9,236 nt of DNA from Spirochaetaceae bacterium (GTDB taxonomy: Bacteria; Spirochaetota; Spirochaetia; Treponematales; Breznakiellaceae). This document shows, one piece after another, positions 1-7,488 of the stretch. The position numbers and the translations under genes were made by a program. Each line of letters begins with the position of its first letter. The first letter of the stretch is position 1. The stretch lies in assembly GCA_031255115.1 (NCBI GenBank), contig JAIRTD010000270.1, positions 1-9,236 of the forward strand, in the 5' to 3' direction. Below the pieces are notes generated by a model. The model was not told the DNA's origin, did not search any database, and worked only from the letters and a program-made list of their open reading frames with translations.

Positions 1-237
1 GCCCGCCCCCGTTTGATCAGAACCTGTCCCGGCCCTGACAGGAATTGCCCTGCCCATCCAAAGCAAAGGGCCAAGGTAATCCACCGGATCAGGATCTATG
101 TCTTGCCCGGCCCCGCGCGCAAGTTCAAAAGCCATGACCGTTTCTTCCCCTTCACTATATTGAAAAGGTTTAAGCGCCGGGTCAGAAACATACCAGAGCG
201 GGGCATAAAGGCAGAGGGTGGTGTATTGCAGATGCAT
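1..237 (-). CDS. Partial protein of unknown function, runs off left edge
   Basis: The minus strand from 237 to 1 is open for 79 codons with no stop, so the gene continues outside the window. The first codons read MHLQYTTLCLYAPLWYVSD, followed by segments such as FELARGAGQDIDPDP and YLGPLLWMGRAIPV. This is varied, protein-like sequence with the GC-rich codon use of the transglutaminase operon, unlike the AT-rich endonuclease gene just before it. I do not recognise the family. The possible ATG at 237 follows the endonuclease stop codon (TAG, 240-238) directly and in the same frame. No convincing ribosome binding site precedes it, only AAGAAAG. The visible start may therefore be artificial, with the native 5' end lost when the restriction cassette arrived. 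The open plus-strand frame over the same bases looks like a shadow: it crosses into the endonuclease gene and has less plausible content. Confidence 0.55.
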   Translation of the reverse strand, partial: MHLQYTTLCLYAPLWYVSDPALKPFQYSEGEETVMAFELARGAGQDIDPDPVDYLGPLLWMGRAIPVRAGTGSDQTGAG

Positions 238-1092
238 CTAAATAAACACTTTCTTGATAATGCCATTTTCAAGATCACGTATGCAATAGATATGTTCCAT
301 AATATCAAAGGTTTCTTCAAGATTATTTTTTGCACTGGTCCAGCCCTGTCCATCTGTGATCCAGACAAAGGTAAATCCATCTACCTTTTTTGATTCTTCT
401 GCAAGGGTTTTATAGCTTCTTGCCGTCTCATTTAACTTTGAACCGCCGCCACTGTAGAAATTCGTTTCTATCCCGTACACCATAGACGGCCTTTTTATAA
501 CAAAATCAAATCTTTTTTCGGCTTTTCCCTTGTTTGATATTGCCGATAAATTTAAATTCCATCTTTTTTCAACCTCGCTAAGGTACATTTCTCTGTAATA
601 TTCGGTTATTCCAGATTTTTTGATGTACTTTTCGACTAGGTTTTCCATTAACCGCCCTCCGCGATTTTTTCTTCCGTTCGAATCAAGTCCCACCTCAACA
701 CCAGTTACATAATCAAGCAAATTGTTTATGATGTGTTTTTCCAGGAGATTAAATAAGCCTGTTTTTTTCATAAATGTTTTGTACTGTTCTAATGAATAGT
801 TCATGGTATCAAATGAATATTTATACTCGCCGTCATTATCACTGGCAAAGATTTCATTCTGTCTTACTGCCAATAGTATGGGGATACATTTTAACGTGTC
901 TGGATATTTCTTAATCAAATTTGAGAAATCGCTTTCTATTTTTTTAGATCCAATGAGTGAATTTAGTATATTAAGTTCGATTTTTATTGATTCTGTGTTT
1001 TGAAACACTTTCGCGAAATCAACATAAAACGAATAATCAGATATGCTGGATTTAAAATTTGAGAACCATTCAGAAAATATTCTGTTGTGCAT
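238..1092 (-). CDS. DpnII-family type II restriction endonuclease (GATC)
   Basis: This 284-residue protein is a DpnII/MboI-family endonuclease, expected to cut double-stranded DNA at unmethylated GATC. Family hallmarks are visible. GVEVGLDSNGRKNRGG (131-146) leads into a helix with MENLVEKYI (149-157). The probable PD-(D/E)xK core is RFDFVIK (194-200), then YGIETNFYSGGGSKLNE (206-222). D196 and E209 are the likely metal ligands, with N211 near the place of the usual lysine. FVWITDGQGWTSAKNNLEE (242-260) is another typical block. Length matches the family. The ATG at 1092 has a good ribosome binding site (AGAGGA, 7-base spacing) that overlaps the methyltransferase stop. The two genes lie 12 bases apart, so methyltransferase is translated first and the endonuclease is probably coupled to it. 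The gene is markedly AT-rich compared with the flanking operon, which suggests recent transfer. The family call is secure; GATC specificity is inferred from family and partner. Confidence 0.94.
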   Translation of the reverse strand: MHNRIFSEWFSNFKSSISDYSFYVDFAKVFQNTESIKIELNILNSLIGSKKIESDFSNLIKKYPDTLKCIPILLAVRQNEIFASDNDGEYKYSFDTMNYSLEQYKTFMKKTGLFNLLEKHIINNLLDYVTGVEVGLDSNGRKNRGGRLMENLVEKYIKKSGITEYYREMYLSEVEKRWNLNLSAISNKGKAEKRFDFVIKRPSMVYGIETNFYSGGGSKLNETARSYKTLAEESKKVDGFTFVWITDGQGWTSAKNNLEETFDIMEHIYCIRDLENGIIKKVFI

Positions 1093-1104
1093 AGCATATT
1101 CCTC

Positions 1105-2016
1105 TCAATCTGCAAACAGCAGCGCCTGCCCATGAACCGTTTTTAGCCCCTTCAGCCTCTTTTTTGTTAATTCACAGTAGTTCTCATCGATTTCTATTCC
1201 TATATAGAAACGACTTCCCAATAAGGCTGTTGCGATACCAGTTGTGCCTCCGCCATTAAAGGGGTCCAAAATAATATCTCCATCATTGGTCGCTGCCTTG
1301 ACGATCCTTAATAACAAATCCAATGGTTTTTGAGTTGGATGTTTACCGTTTTCTTTTTCCGAACTCTTGGGAGTTGGTATTGACCATACAGATCGCATTT
1401 GTGTATTCTCTTTTTTTAATTTATCCTCCGGGAAAGATCCGTTTTTCATTTCTTCATAATTGAAAGTATGTTTGGCTTTTTTGTCCTTTCTTGCCCAAAG
1501 CAACGTTTCGTGTGAAGCGGTAAAAAACCGGCAGCTTAAATTAGGAGCAGCATTTGGCTTAAACCATGCGATATCATTTAATATATGGAAATTATTTTTC
1601 TGTAAAAGATAACCACATTGATATATGCTATGATAAGTACCGGATATCCAAATGGTTCCTTCTGGTTTTAGTACCCGCCGGCAAGCCATTATCCATGAAT
1701 CATGAAATACCGTGTCTTCTTCAAACCCCCTGCTTGTATCCCATCGCCCCTTGTTTACAGTAACCATTCTGCCATTTTGACAGGTAAATCCATTGTTTGA
1801 CAGCATATATGGCGGGTCAGCAAAAATCATGTCTATTGTATTTTCAGGAATACGGGATAATATTTCCAGGCAATCATTTTTGAAAAGCACGGTGTTTTCC
1901 GAATAGTGCGCAATACAATCTGTTTTAGATCTATTTATCTTCGATACAATATTGGTAAAAGCCTTTTTTGGAGAAATGGTTTTTTCAACCAGCCGTAAAT
2001 GTTCAACGCTATTCAC
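1105..2016 (-). CDS. DpnA-like adenine-N6 DNA methyltransferase (GATC), beta class
   Basis: This 303-residue S-adenosylmethionine-dependent methyltransferase should methylate adenine, protecting the host from the adjacent DpnII-type endonuclease. The motif order is that of the beta class: catalytic motif IV DPPY at 67-70, followed by FTCQNGRMVTVNKGRWD (77-93) and FKPNAAPNLSCRFFTASHE (152-170), with HPTQKP at 226-231 and the AdoMet-binding motif I DPFNGGGTTG at 251-260 near the C terminus. This layout and these blocks resemble DpnA (M2.DpnII), which methylates GATC and can act on single-stranded DNA. The start is a GTG at 2016, supported by AAGGGG five bases upstream. The ORF begins 89 bases after the transglutaminase gene stop and ends 12 bases before the endonuclease. 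The classical DpnII operon also carries an alpha-class Dam-like enzyme (DpnM); none is present here. The gene is AT-rich and probably foreign. Specificity is inferred, not shown. Confidence 0.9.
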   Translation of the reverse strand: MNSVEHLRLVEKTISPKKAFTNIVSKINRSKTDCIAHYSENTVLFKNDCLEILSRIPENTIDMIFADPPYMLSNNGFTCQNGRMVTVNKGRWDTSRGFEEDTVFHDSWIMACRRVLKPEGTIWISGTYHSIYQCGYLLQKNNFHILNDIAWFKPNAAPNLSCRFFTASHETLLWARKDKKAKHTFNYEEMKNGSFPEDKLKKENTQMRSVWSIPTPKSSEKENGKHPTQKPLDLLLRIVKAATNDGDIILDPFNGGGTTGIATALLGSRFYIGIEIDENYCELTKKRLKGLKTVHGQALLFAD

Positions 2017-2105
2017 AAAAGCCCCTTATAGATAAGTATAGTATCCAGGGTATTTTTTGTATAGTGTCTTAATATAAGCTTTTCCATGTTCGCGGCGCCG
2101 GGGGC
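2017..2105 (-). promoter_or_regulatory. Gap between envelope operon and RM cassette, candidate cassette promoter
   Basis: This 89-base gap marks the change from GC-rich to AT-rich sequence. Reading the minus strand, a TATACT hexamer (complement of 2035-2040) could serve as a -10 box. The hexamer 17 bases upstream is only TATACA, a weak -35. The heptamer ACTATAC occurs twice in direct orientation (complements of 2059-2065 and 2036-2042), with the copies offset by 23 bases, about two helical turns. The second copy overlaps the -10 candidate, so a regulator could bind there, although no controller protein gene is seen nearby. CGGCGCCG lies just past the transglutaminase stop but has no T-tract, so I do not call a terminator. 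Confidence 0.35.
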
Positions 2106-5100
2106 TTACTGCCTGAATGCGGCGTTGGCTATGGAGCGGGCCAGGGCGGCGGCGGTGCGGCCGGAGATGCGGCGTTGAGCGAAGTCTCTGTCCGTAACGC
2201 CAGGGCCGGCAAGTTCGTCGGCGGAAATGCTTCGCCGCACTGCTTCCCTTCCCCGCTGTGTATCGTAGATTTCCCAGATAAGGGTGTTTCCGTTCCAGCT
2301 TATCCTGAGTTCAAAGCGGGCGTCCTGTTTGACAAACTCAAAGCCCGCCCTGGAAAGGGCCCGGTTGAGGCCGGAGAACGTTCCAGTGTTTTCGGCAGAA
2401 ACGCGGAGCAGTACGGGGAGTTTGATGCCTGCCTGACGCAGAGCGCCCCGGTTTAACACATAGAGCCGTTCAGCGGCATCACGCCTTGTGTCTCTTTGGC
2501 GGCTATGCTGGGCGGCGCTGCGATAAGCCTCGGCGGTCATGTCCCGTTGAAAGCCGGAGTCAAAGCTGTCTATGACGGCAAGGGCCTGTCCGCTTCTGCC
2601 CAGCAAATCGGCTTCTTCAAGTTCATAGGAAGGGAGAGACTGGGGTATCAGGGGAACTTCGAAGTCCCGGCCGGTGCGGAGATAGCTCAGGGCTCTCCGC
2701 GGATAGGATCTAAACGCATTATAGTAATTTGAAAGCGCGTCCAGCGTCTGGCCCTGAACGGCGTATGAATCGGCGGAAAGGAGGCTGTATTTGCTGTACA
2801 GGAGCTGGTGGACCTTCCGGTAAAACTGGTACTGTATGCGCTTGCCCAGGGAAATAATTTTTTCCCTGATGCCGGAACAGGGGTTCAGGCGTTCCCGGTT
2901 TTCGAGGCCCTGGTAGGTATTCCAGAGTATTTCGTGAATATCCCGTTTGTAATGATCAGGCGTTATGCCAAAGTTGACCATCCAGGAATGATCCTTCGTG
3001 GCAAGACAATCCTCGGCGTAGAGCCGGGCTTCGTCGAGGCGTCCTGCGACCTGATATGCCTGGGCAAGGCTCAACTTGGCGAGGGGCGACTTTTCCCTTT
3101 CATAGGCGTTCTCGTATTCGGCAAAGGCCCTGCCAAAATCAAGCTGCCTGAGGTAGAGTTCTCCCTGGGCAAGATGTCCCGAAGGCCGGTCGGCGGACGC
3201 AAGCGAGGCGCTGGTTGCCGCGGCTGCTTCCGCGTACTTGTAAAATCGTGATTCCAGTATGGAAAGATTGTAATTCGCCACGGCGCTAAAGATTATGTCT
3301 CCCATGGCTTCGGCCTCTGCGACAGCCTCAAGATACCGCGCCTTGGCATCGTCATAACGGAACATATCCGAATAGAGGGTTCCCAGGGTCATGGAAAAAT
3401 TCCGGTCAGGGCCGAAAAATTCCAGCGCCTGGAGCAGCAGGTCTTCTCCTTCGGCAAGGCGGTGAAGCTTGTAGTACATCCAGCCCAGATCCCCGATAGA
3501 GCGGTAATCCCTGGGTTCATGGAACAGTATTCTTTCTAGGTACGAAGCTGAATCAGCGTTCCGGTTAAGCAGGGCGGCGGTCCTTGAAAGCTGGAAGAGC
3601 AGTTCAGGGTCATCACCCGCAATGGCCTCGGCCTTTCTGAACTGGTCCCAGGCAAGGCTGTACAGTTCCCGGGAAAAGTAAAGTGAACCAAGGGCCCAGG
3701 AAAAACGCAGGTCTCCGGGATAGCGCTCAACGCCGTCCATAAGCAGTTCCAGCGCCCGCTCCCAGTTCTCCCGGTCCTGGGCGGTCATGGCCTCCATATA
3801 AAGCTTTTCCCGTTCATCAATTCCTTCCTGGCTGTAGCCCGGCGCGCTGCGGGAAAAAAGCAGGCATAGCATGATAACAAGGAGGAACCCCGCGCCTTTA
3901 CCGCCCCGCGGGCGTCGGCTGCTGTTTGTGTTGTCATTTACGCTACCGTTGTTTGCAGCGCCGTTGTTTGCAGCGCCTTTTCCATTGCCGCCGCCCGTGT
4001 CATCATTGCCGTTGTTCTGCCGGGGCGGCAGGAGCAGGGCCAGGGGTGGAACGATCCAGGCCAGGAAACGCCGGAACGGAAAGACTGCTTGCGCATAACG
4101 AGCGCAAAAGAGCCTGTAGAGACCTTTATATCCGGTATATGACACAGCTTCGAACTGCGGGGCAAAGCGGGCCGCTGAACTTACCAGGTACATTTCGTAA
4201 AGATTAAACTGAAACGCCGCGTCAAGGCGTTTGGCCCATTCGCTTTCGGTTTCGGCCTGCCTGGGGCCCAATCCGGCCAGGGCAAGGCGGCGGCCGGTGT
4301 GGGCCCAGAGGCGCAGGGTTTTTTTCCGCGCCGGGCGGACAAGAAGGAGGGCAAAAAGATGACCGGCCCGCAGACTGAGGATAAGCAGGATAAGGGTCCC
4401 GGCAAGCAGCCAGGGCCAGGAACGGCGGACAAGGAACGCGGCCTGCCTTCCCAGGGCTTCAAAAGAACTGTCCTCATCGCCCCCGGTTCTGGCTTCAAGG
4501 TTCGAACGGTTTTTGAGAATTTCTTCCATAAGCCTTTCAAACTGACTACGCGAAATTCCCGGCGAAAACACAAAGTCCTCGCCCGGGGAAAGGTTAAAGC
4601 TGGTGGGGTCGTATTCTACCCAGCCGTATCCGGGAAACCATACCTCAACCCACGCATGGGCCATGTCCTGGCGTACAGGATAATAATCAAAGGCCCCTGT
4701 GTCAGGGTCAATAAAGAAACCCGCCGCGACTCTGGCCGGTATACCCTGGGAACGGAGCAGCAGGGTCATGGCAAAGGCAAAGTAAGAACAGTAGCCTTTT
4801 TTGGCGTCAAAGAGAAAATAACCCAACTGATCACCGTCAGGCGCTATGCCCGGCTTGAGACTGTAGCGGTATTCGCCGTATTTGAGGGCGTCATAAATCA
4901 TCTGAACCTTTTCGCCGTAATCCTGCAGCCCTCCGGTGAATTCCTCTGCTTTGGCGGCAATGCGCGGGTCATTGCCGTAGTCGGTGTAATAACGGTAGCT
5001 TTCGCTGTCCATGCCGGAATTTTCCTCACCGGGAATACCCCGCACCGCGTCGATCAGTTCAAAGGGCAGGACTTCGTTTACCCTGCTCTTTACCGCATAG

Positions 5101-6203
5101 GCTGAATTAAACGAAGATGCGTCCCAGGTCCTGAAAGGGATAACTTCTTCAGGCTGGTGAAGGGCGATAAGGGCCTGGGAATCAAAATTTACCAGGTAGT
5201 ATTCCTGGTCCACGGTGCGCAGCGGCGCGTCCTCCCGCAAAGACGGCAGGGCAGACGATTTCCAGGTTCCCAAAGGAAGCCGCGCCGGATGTTCCGTCTC
5301 GTCGCGGTTTTCGTCCATATAAAAACCCCGTTTGGGATTGTACGCCGAAAGAATAAAACGCCTGAGCAGAATATGGTCGCTGTCGCCTTCCTTGCGGACA
5401 ATAAGCACCAGATCGGTGTTCATGCTGATTTCGCTTTCGAGCTTGATAAACTGGGAAAAATCAAAGCTGAAAAGTTTTGGCTGCAAGAGGCCGCCTGACT
5501 GGTCAACGGCCTTTTCCTCAAAGGGCCTGATCAAAAGGCAGGCGCCCGCAAATACCAGGACAAACATCATCAGCGCGGCGCGGGCCTGTTCAATCTTTCC
5601 GGTACGGTATTCAGGGTCGGCGGAAAAAACAAAAGCCAGCAACTGAAAAAAAACAATAGCGCCGAAACAACCGAGTATCAGCGCGGGGAGACGATAGGCC
5701 TCTATATTCGCTGTTCGCGTAACAAGAAAAACAACGAGAAGCAACGCGCCCTGGGCGATAAGGTCTCCCCTGAGAAAACGCCGTGAGCTGAGGCAAAAAA
5801 AACTCGAAAGGGCTGTCCAGTAATAGGGCAGCAGGGAAACAAAATTGTTCCGATCAAGGCCGAGGAGGAGCGAGTCCCAAAAAACTCCGGTCCCTGAAAT
5901 AAAAACGCGGGGCAGGGCAAGAAGAAACCGCGCTGCCCAGGGCAAGAGGGCCAGCACCATGACGCCCTGTAACGAAGAAGCGTTCCGGGTTTTTCTGAGC
6001 AGCACAGGAACAAAAAAGGCCGCGCCAAGGCTTGTAAGGAAGAGGGACGTATCGGATAAGTCCCCCGCGAGGAGGCGGAACTGGAAGAATATGCCAAACA
6101 GGGCAAGGGAACGGCATATAAAGGCAGCAGTTCCGGGCTTTTTTGTACGGCCGCTTTCCGCGCCGCTTTTACCCGGACCGTTAGACGCCAAAACATTGGG
6201 CAT
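2106..6203 (-). CDS. TgpA-like membrane transglutaminase fused to a TPR protein
   Basis: This is a 1365-residue fusion. Residues 1-225 carry about six hydrophobic segments, as in TgpA/DUF3488 proteins. An extracytoplasmic region follows, with a transglutaminase-like core: GYCSYFAFAMTLLLRSQGIP holds Cys472, HAWVEVWFPGYGW holds His516 and YDPT holds Asp532, a complete catalytic triad. A membrane segment (about 585-615) and a DUF4129-like cytoplasmic domain (about 620-710) end the usual TgpA plan. Unusually, the frame continues through an Asn/Gly-rich linker (about 728-765), a signal-peptide-like segment (GFLLVIMLCLLF, 772-783, then SRSAPGYSQ), multiple TPR-like helices (about 795-1200) and an unrecognised C-terminal domain. 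The ATG at 6203 has GGGGAGG five bases upstream and overlaps the DUF58 gene by 23 bases. An in-frame ATG at 6320 would overlap it by 140 bases and is less likely. The substrate is unknown; a role in envelope maintenance is inferred. Confidence 0.93.
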   Translation of the reverse strand: MPNVLASNGPGKSGAESGRTKKPGTAAFICRSLALFGIFFQFRLLAGDLSDTSLFLTSLGAAFFVPVLLRKTRNASSLQGVMVLALLPWAARFLLALPRVFISGTGVFWDSLLLGLDRNNFVSLLPYYWTALSSFFCLSSRRFLRGDLIAQGALLLVVFLVTRTANIEAYRLPALILGCFGAIVFFQLLAFVFSADPEYRTGKIEQARAALMMFVLVFAGACLLIRPFEEKAVDQSGGLLQPKLFSFDFSQFIKLESEISMNTDLVLIVRKEGDSDHILLRRFILSAYNPKRGFYMDENRDETEHPARLPLGTWKSSALPSLREDAPLRTVDQEYYLVNFDSQALIALHQPEEVIPFRTWDASSFNSAYAVKSRVNEVLPFELIDAVRGIPGEENSGMDSESYRYYTDYGNDPRIAAKAEEFTGGLQDYGEKVQMIYDALKYGEYRYSLKPGIAPDGDQLGYFLFDAKKGYCSYFAFAMTLLLRSQGIPARVAAGFFIDPDTGAFDYYPVRQDMAHAWVEVWFPGYGWVEYDPTSFNLSPGEDFVFSPGISRSQFERLMEEILKNRSNLEARTGGDEDSSFEALGRQAAFLVRRSWPWLLAGTLILLILSLRAGHLFALLLVRPARKKTLRLWAHTGRRLALAGLGPRQAETESEWAKRLDAAFQFNLYEMYLVSSAARFAPQFEAVSYTGYKGLYRLFCARYAQAVFPFRRFLAWIVPPLALLLPPRQNNGNDDTGGGNGKGAANNGAANNGSVNDNTNSSRRPRGGKGAGFLLVIMLCLLFSRSAPGYSQEGIDEREKLYMEAMTAQDRENWERALELLMDGVERYPGDLRFSWALGSLYFSRELYSLAWDQFRKAEAIAGDDPELLFQLSRTAALLNRNADSASYLERILFHEPRDYRSIGDLGWMYYKLHRLAEGEDLLLQALEFFGPDRNFSMTLGTLYSDMFRYDDAKARYLEAVAEAEAMGDIIFSAVANYNLSILESRFYKYAEAAAATSASLASADRPSGHLAQGELYLRQLDFGRAFAEYENAYEREKSPLAKLSLAQAYQVAGRLDEARLYAEDCLATKDHSWMVNFGITPDHYKRDIHEILWNTYQGLENRERLNPCSGIREKIISLGKRIQYQFYRKVHQLLYSKYSLLSADSYAVQGQTLDALSNYYNAFRSYPRRALSYLRTGRDFEVPLIPQSLPSYELEEADLLGRSGQALAVIDSFDSGFQRDMTAEAYRSAAQHSRQRDTRRDAAERLYVLNRGALRQAGIKLPVLLRVSAENTGTFSGLNRALSRAGFEFVKQDARFELRISWNGNTLIWEIYDTQRGREAVRRSISADELAGPGVTDRDFAQRRISGRTAAALARSIANAAFRQ
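3946..3977. repeat. 15-bp tandem duplication in the linker of the fusion gene
   Basis: The unit ccgttgtttgcagcg occurs twice without mismatch (3946-3960 and 3961-3975), and two further bases continue the pattern. On the minus strand it encodes the repeated peptide GAANN within the Asn/Gly-rich linker, around residues 744-753. Fifteen bases keep the frame, so unit gain or loss would only change linker length. Confidence 0.9.
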
Positions 6204-7488
6204 GACAGCCTCCCCTTTGCCCATAACGGCGGGCGCAAAGTTCTGCCGCCTCCCGCTGCTCTTCATTCTCATAGAGGAAAATAAGTTCTGCTGTTTTTCG
6301 CAGGGCAAGAAATTCATCAAGAAGCCCTGAATAATTTCTCGGCAAAAGAAAAATTACTATGCCCTCCTCTCCCGGAACCTGGGGGAGTTTTTCTTCTCCA
6401 CTCCGCGCGTCCTGCGCCGCAGGATAGGCCAAAAAAGCGGCAAGGGCTTCGGGGTCTCCTGAACGGGGACTGCCGGAGAGGCCGCTGTATCCTATAGAAA
6501 CTTCCACACCCCGGTCCTTCCAGTCAAAGGCCAGGGCCAGGGCGTATTCGCAGCAGCGGTCCACCATGCGCCGCCCTGCTTCGGCCGAAAAAAGTTCTTT
6601 TTCCGCTTTGGTATCTATGAGAATCGCCATTCTGGAACGGGGCGGCGGTTCCCGCTCGCCTTCCCGCACAAAAAGCTCCGCGCCGTGGCCGTAGAGTTTC
6701 CAGTTGATGCGCCGGGGATCGTCGCCGCTTACATAGGGCCTGTGGTCGGTGAGGTCGTCGGTACGCACCCAGGACGGTTCAACCCGCTGCCGCTCTCCGC
6801 CTGAACGGGACGGAATCACAAGGGCCTCCCTGCCTGACGCAGGCGAAACAAGAAGCCGGGCGCCTTCCTCCTGTTTGCAGGGAAGACCGGCAATAAAAAA
6901 ACCGGAAATGTCAGATACTGACAAAATATCAAAGGCCCCATAATAAGCGCCCCGGTATGCCGCCTCAAGGGGAGGAAGCGCTTTCTCCGGGTTAAAGATA
7001 TGCCTGATGTTCCGGCCATCCCTGGTTTCAATATGAACCTCATAGCGTATAACGATGCCGGGCAGGGAAAAAAGCCGCCTGGGCCGGCCGGAACCGGTTT
7101 TGTTAAGTCCGGAAAAAAGAAGTTCAGCCTTTCCGCCTGATTCTATCCGCGAGGGAACAAAGGCGGCTGCAAGACCCGGGGCCATTTTCCGGTGGAGTAC
7201 GGCAAGAAAAAGCACCCCGGCAAAGGAATACGCCAGCGCCGCGGCAAAGGCCGCTCCGGGCAGGGTAAGGGCCAACTCCCCCCGAAGAAGCCCCAGGCCA
7301 AGGAGGAGCGCCGAGAGCGCTATAAGAAGGATCGCGGAAAAGCGGGGCCGTATAAAAAAGCGCCTGCCCGGCCGGGGATACAGGACGCTGCCCGTATTGC
7401 CGGTCCGGGAGTCAGAGTTCCAGTCGCCGGGCTTCCGGTCTTCCCCGATGGAATTTTCAGCCTTTTTTGATTCCGCTGATTCTGGCAA
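6181..7488 (-). CDS. DUF58 domain membrane protein
   Basis: This 435-residue protein belongs to the DUF58 family, commonly found beside MoxR ATPases and TgpA-like transglutaminases. Two adjacent membrane segments are visible (about 51-69 and 76-98), followed by a beta-rich region. The DUF58 signature DHRPYVSGDDPRRINWK lies at 248-264. A von Willebrand factor A-like portion begins at MAILIDTKAEKELF (287-300), where D292 is the likely start of a metal-ion site, although a full MIDAS motif (DxSxS) is not present. The start is a TTG at 7488, supported by GGGAG with seven to eight bases of spacing. It lies inside the last codons of moxR (32-base overlap), and no better ATG is seen before the first membrane segment. 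The 3' end overlaps the transglutaminase gene by 23 bases, so the three genes are almost certainly co-transcribed and translationally coupled. The molecular function of the family is poorly defined; a scaffold or partner of the MoxR ATPase is inference. Confidence 0.92.
   Translation of the reverse strand: MPESAESKKAENSIGEDRKPGDWNSDSRTGNTGSVLYPRPGRRFFIRPRFSAILLIALSALLLGLGLLRGELALTLPGAAFAAALAYSFAGVLFLAVLHRKMAPGLAAAFVPSRIESGGKAELLFSGLNKTGSGRPRRLFSLPGIVIRYEVHIETRDGRNIRHIFNPEKALPPLEAAYRGAYYGAFDILSVSDISGFFIAGLPCKQEEGARLLVSPASGREALVIPSRSGGERQRVEPSWVRTDDLTDHRPYVSGDDPRRINWKLYGHGAELFVREGEREPPPRSRMAILIDTKAEKELFSAEAGRRMVDRCCEYALALAFDWKDRGVEVSIGYSGLSGSPRSGDPEALAAFLAYPAAQDARSGEEKLPQVPGEEGIVIFLLPRNYSGLLDEFLALRKTAELIFLYENEEQREAAELCARRYGQRGGCHAQCFGV

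Noticed and set aside
13..393. 126-codon plus-strand open frame
   Set aside because: It overlaps both the endonuclease gene and the better-looking minus-strand partial frame, and its start has no ribosome binding site.
2094..2104. GC-rich inverted sequence after the transglutaminase stop as a terminator
   Set aside because: The palindrome is short and is not followed by a run of T on the minus strand.
4299..5105. 268-codon plus-strand open frame
   Set aside because: It lies wholly antisense to the transglutaminase core, whose catalytic motifs are intact. Long antisense frames are expected in GC-rich coding DNA.
6204..6320. Longer start for the transglutaminase fusion at 6320
   Set aside because: It would overlap DUF58 by 140 bases and lacks a binding site, whereas the ATG at 6203 has GGGGAGG at ideal spacing.
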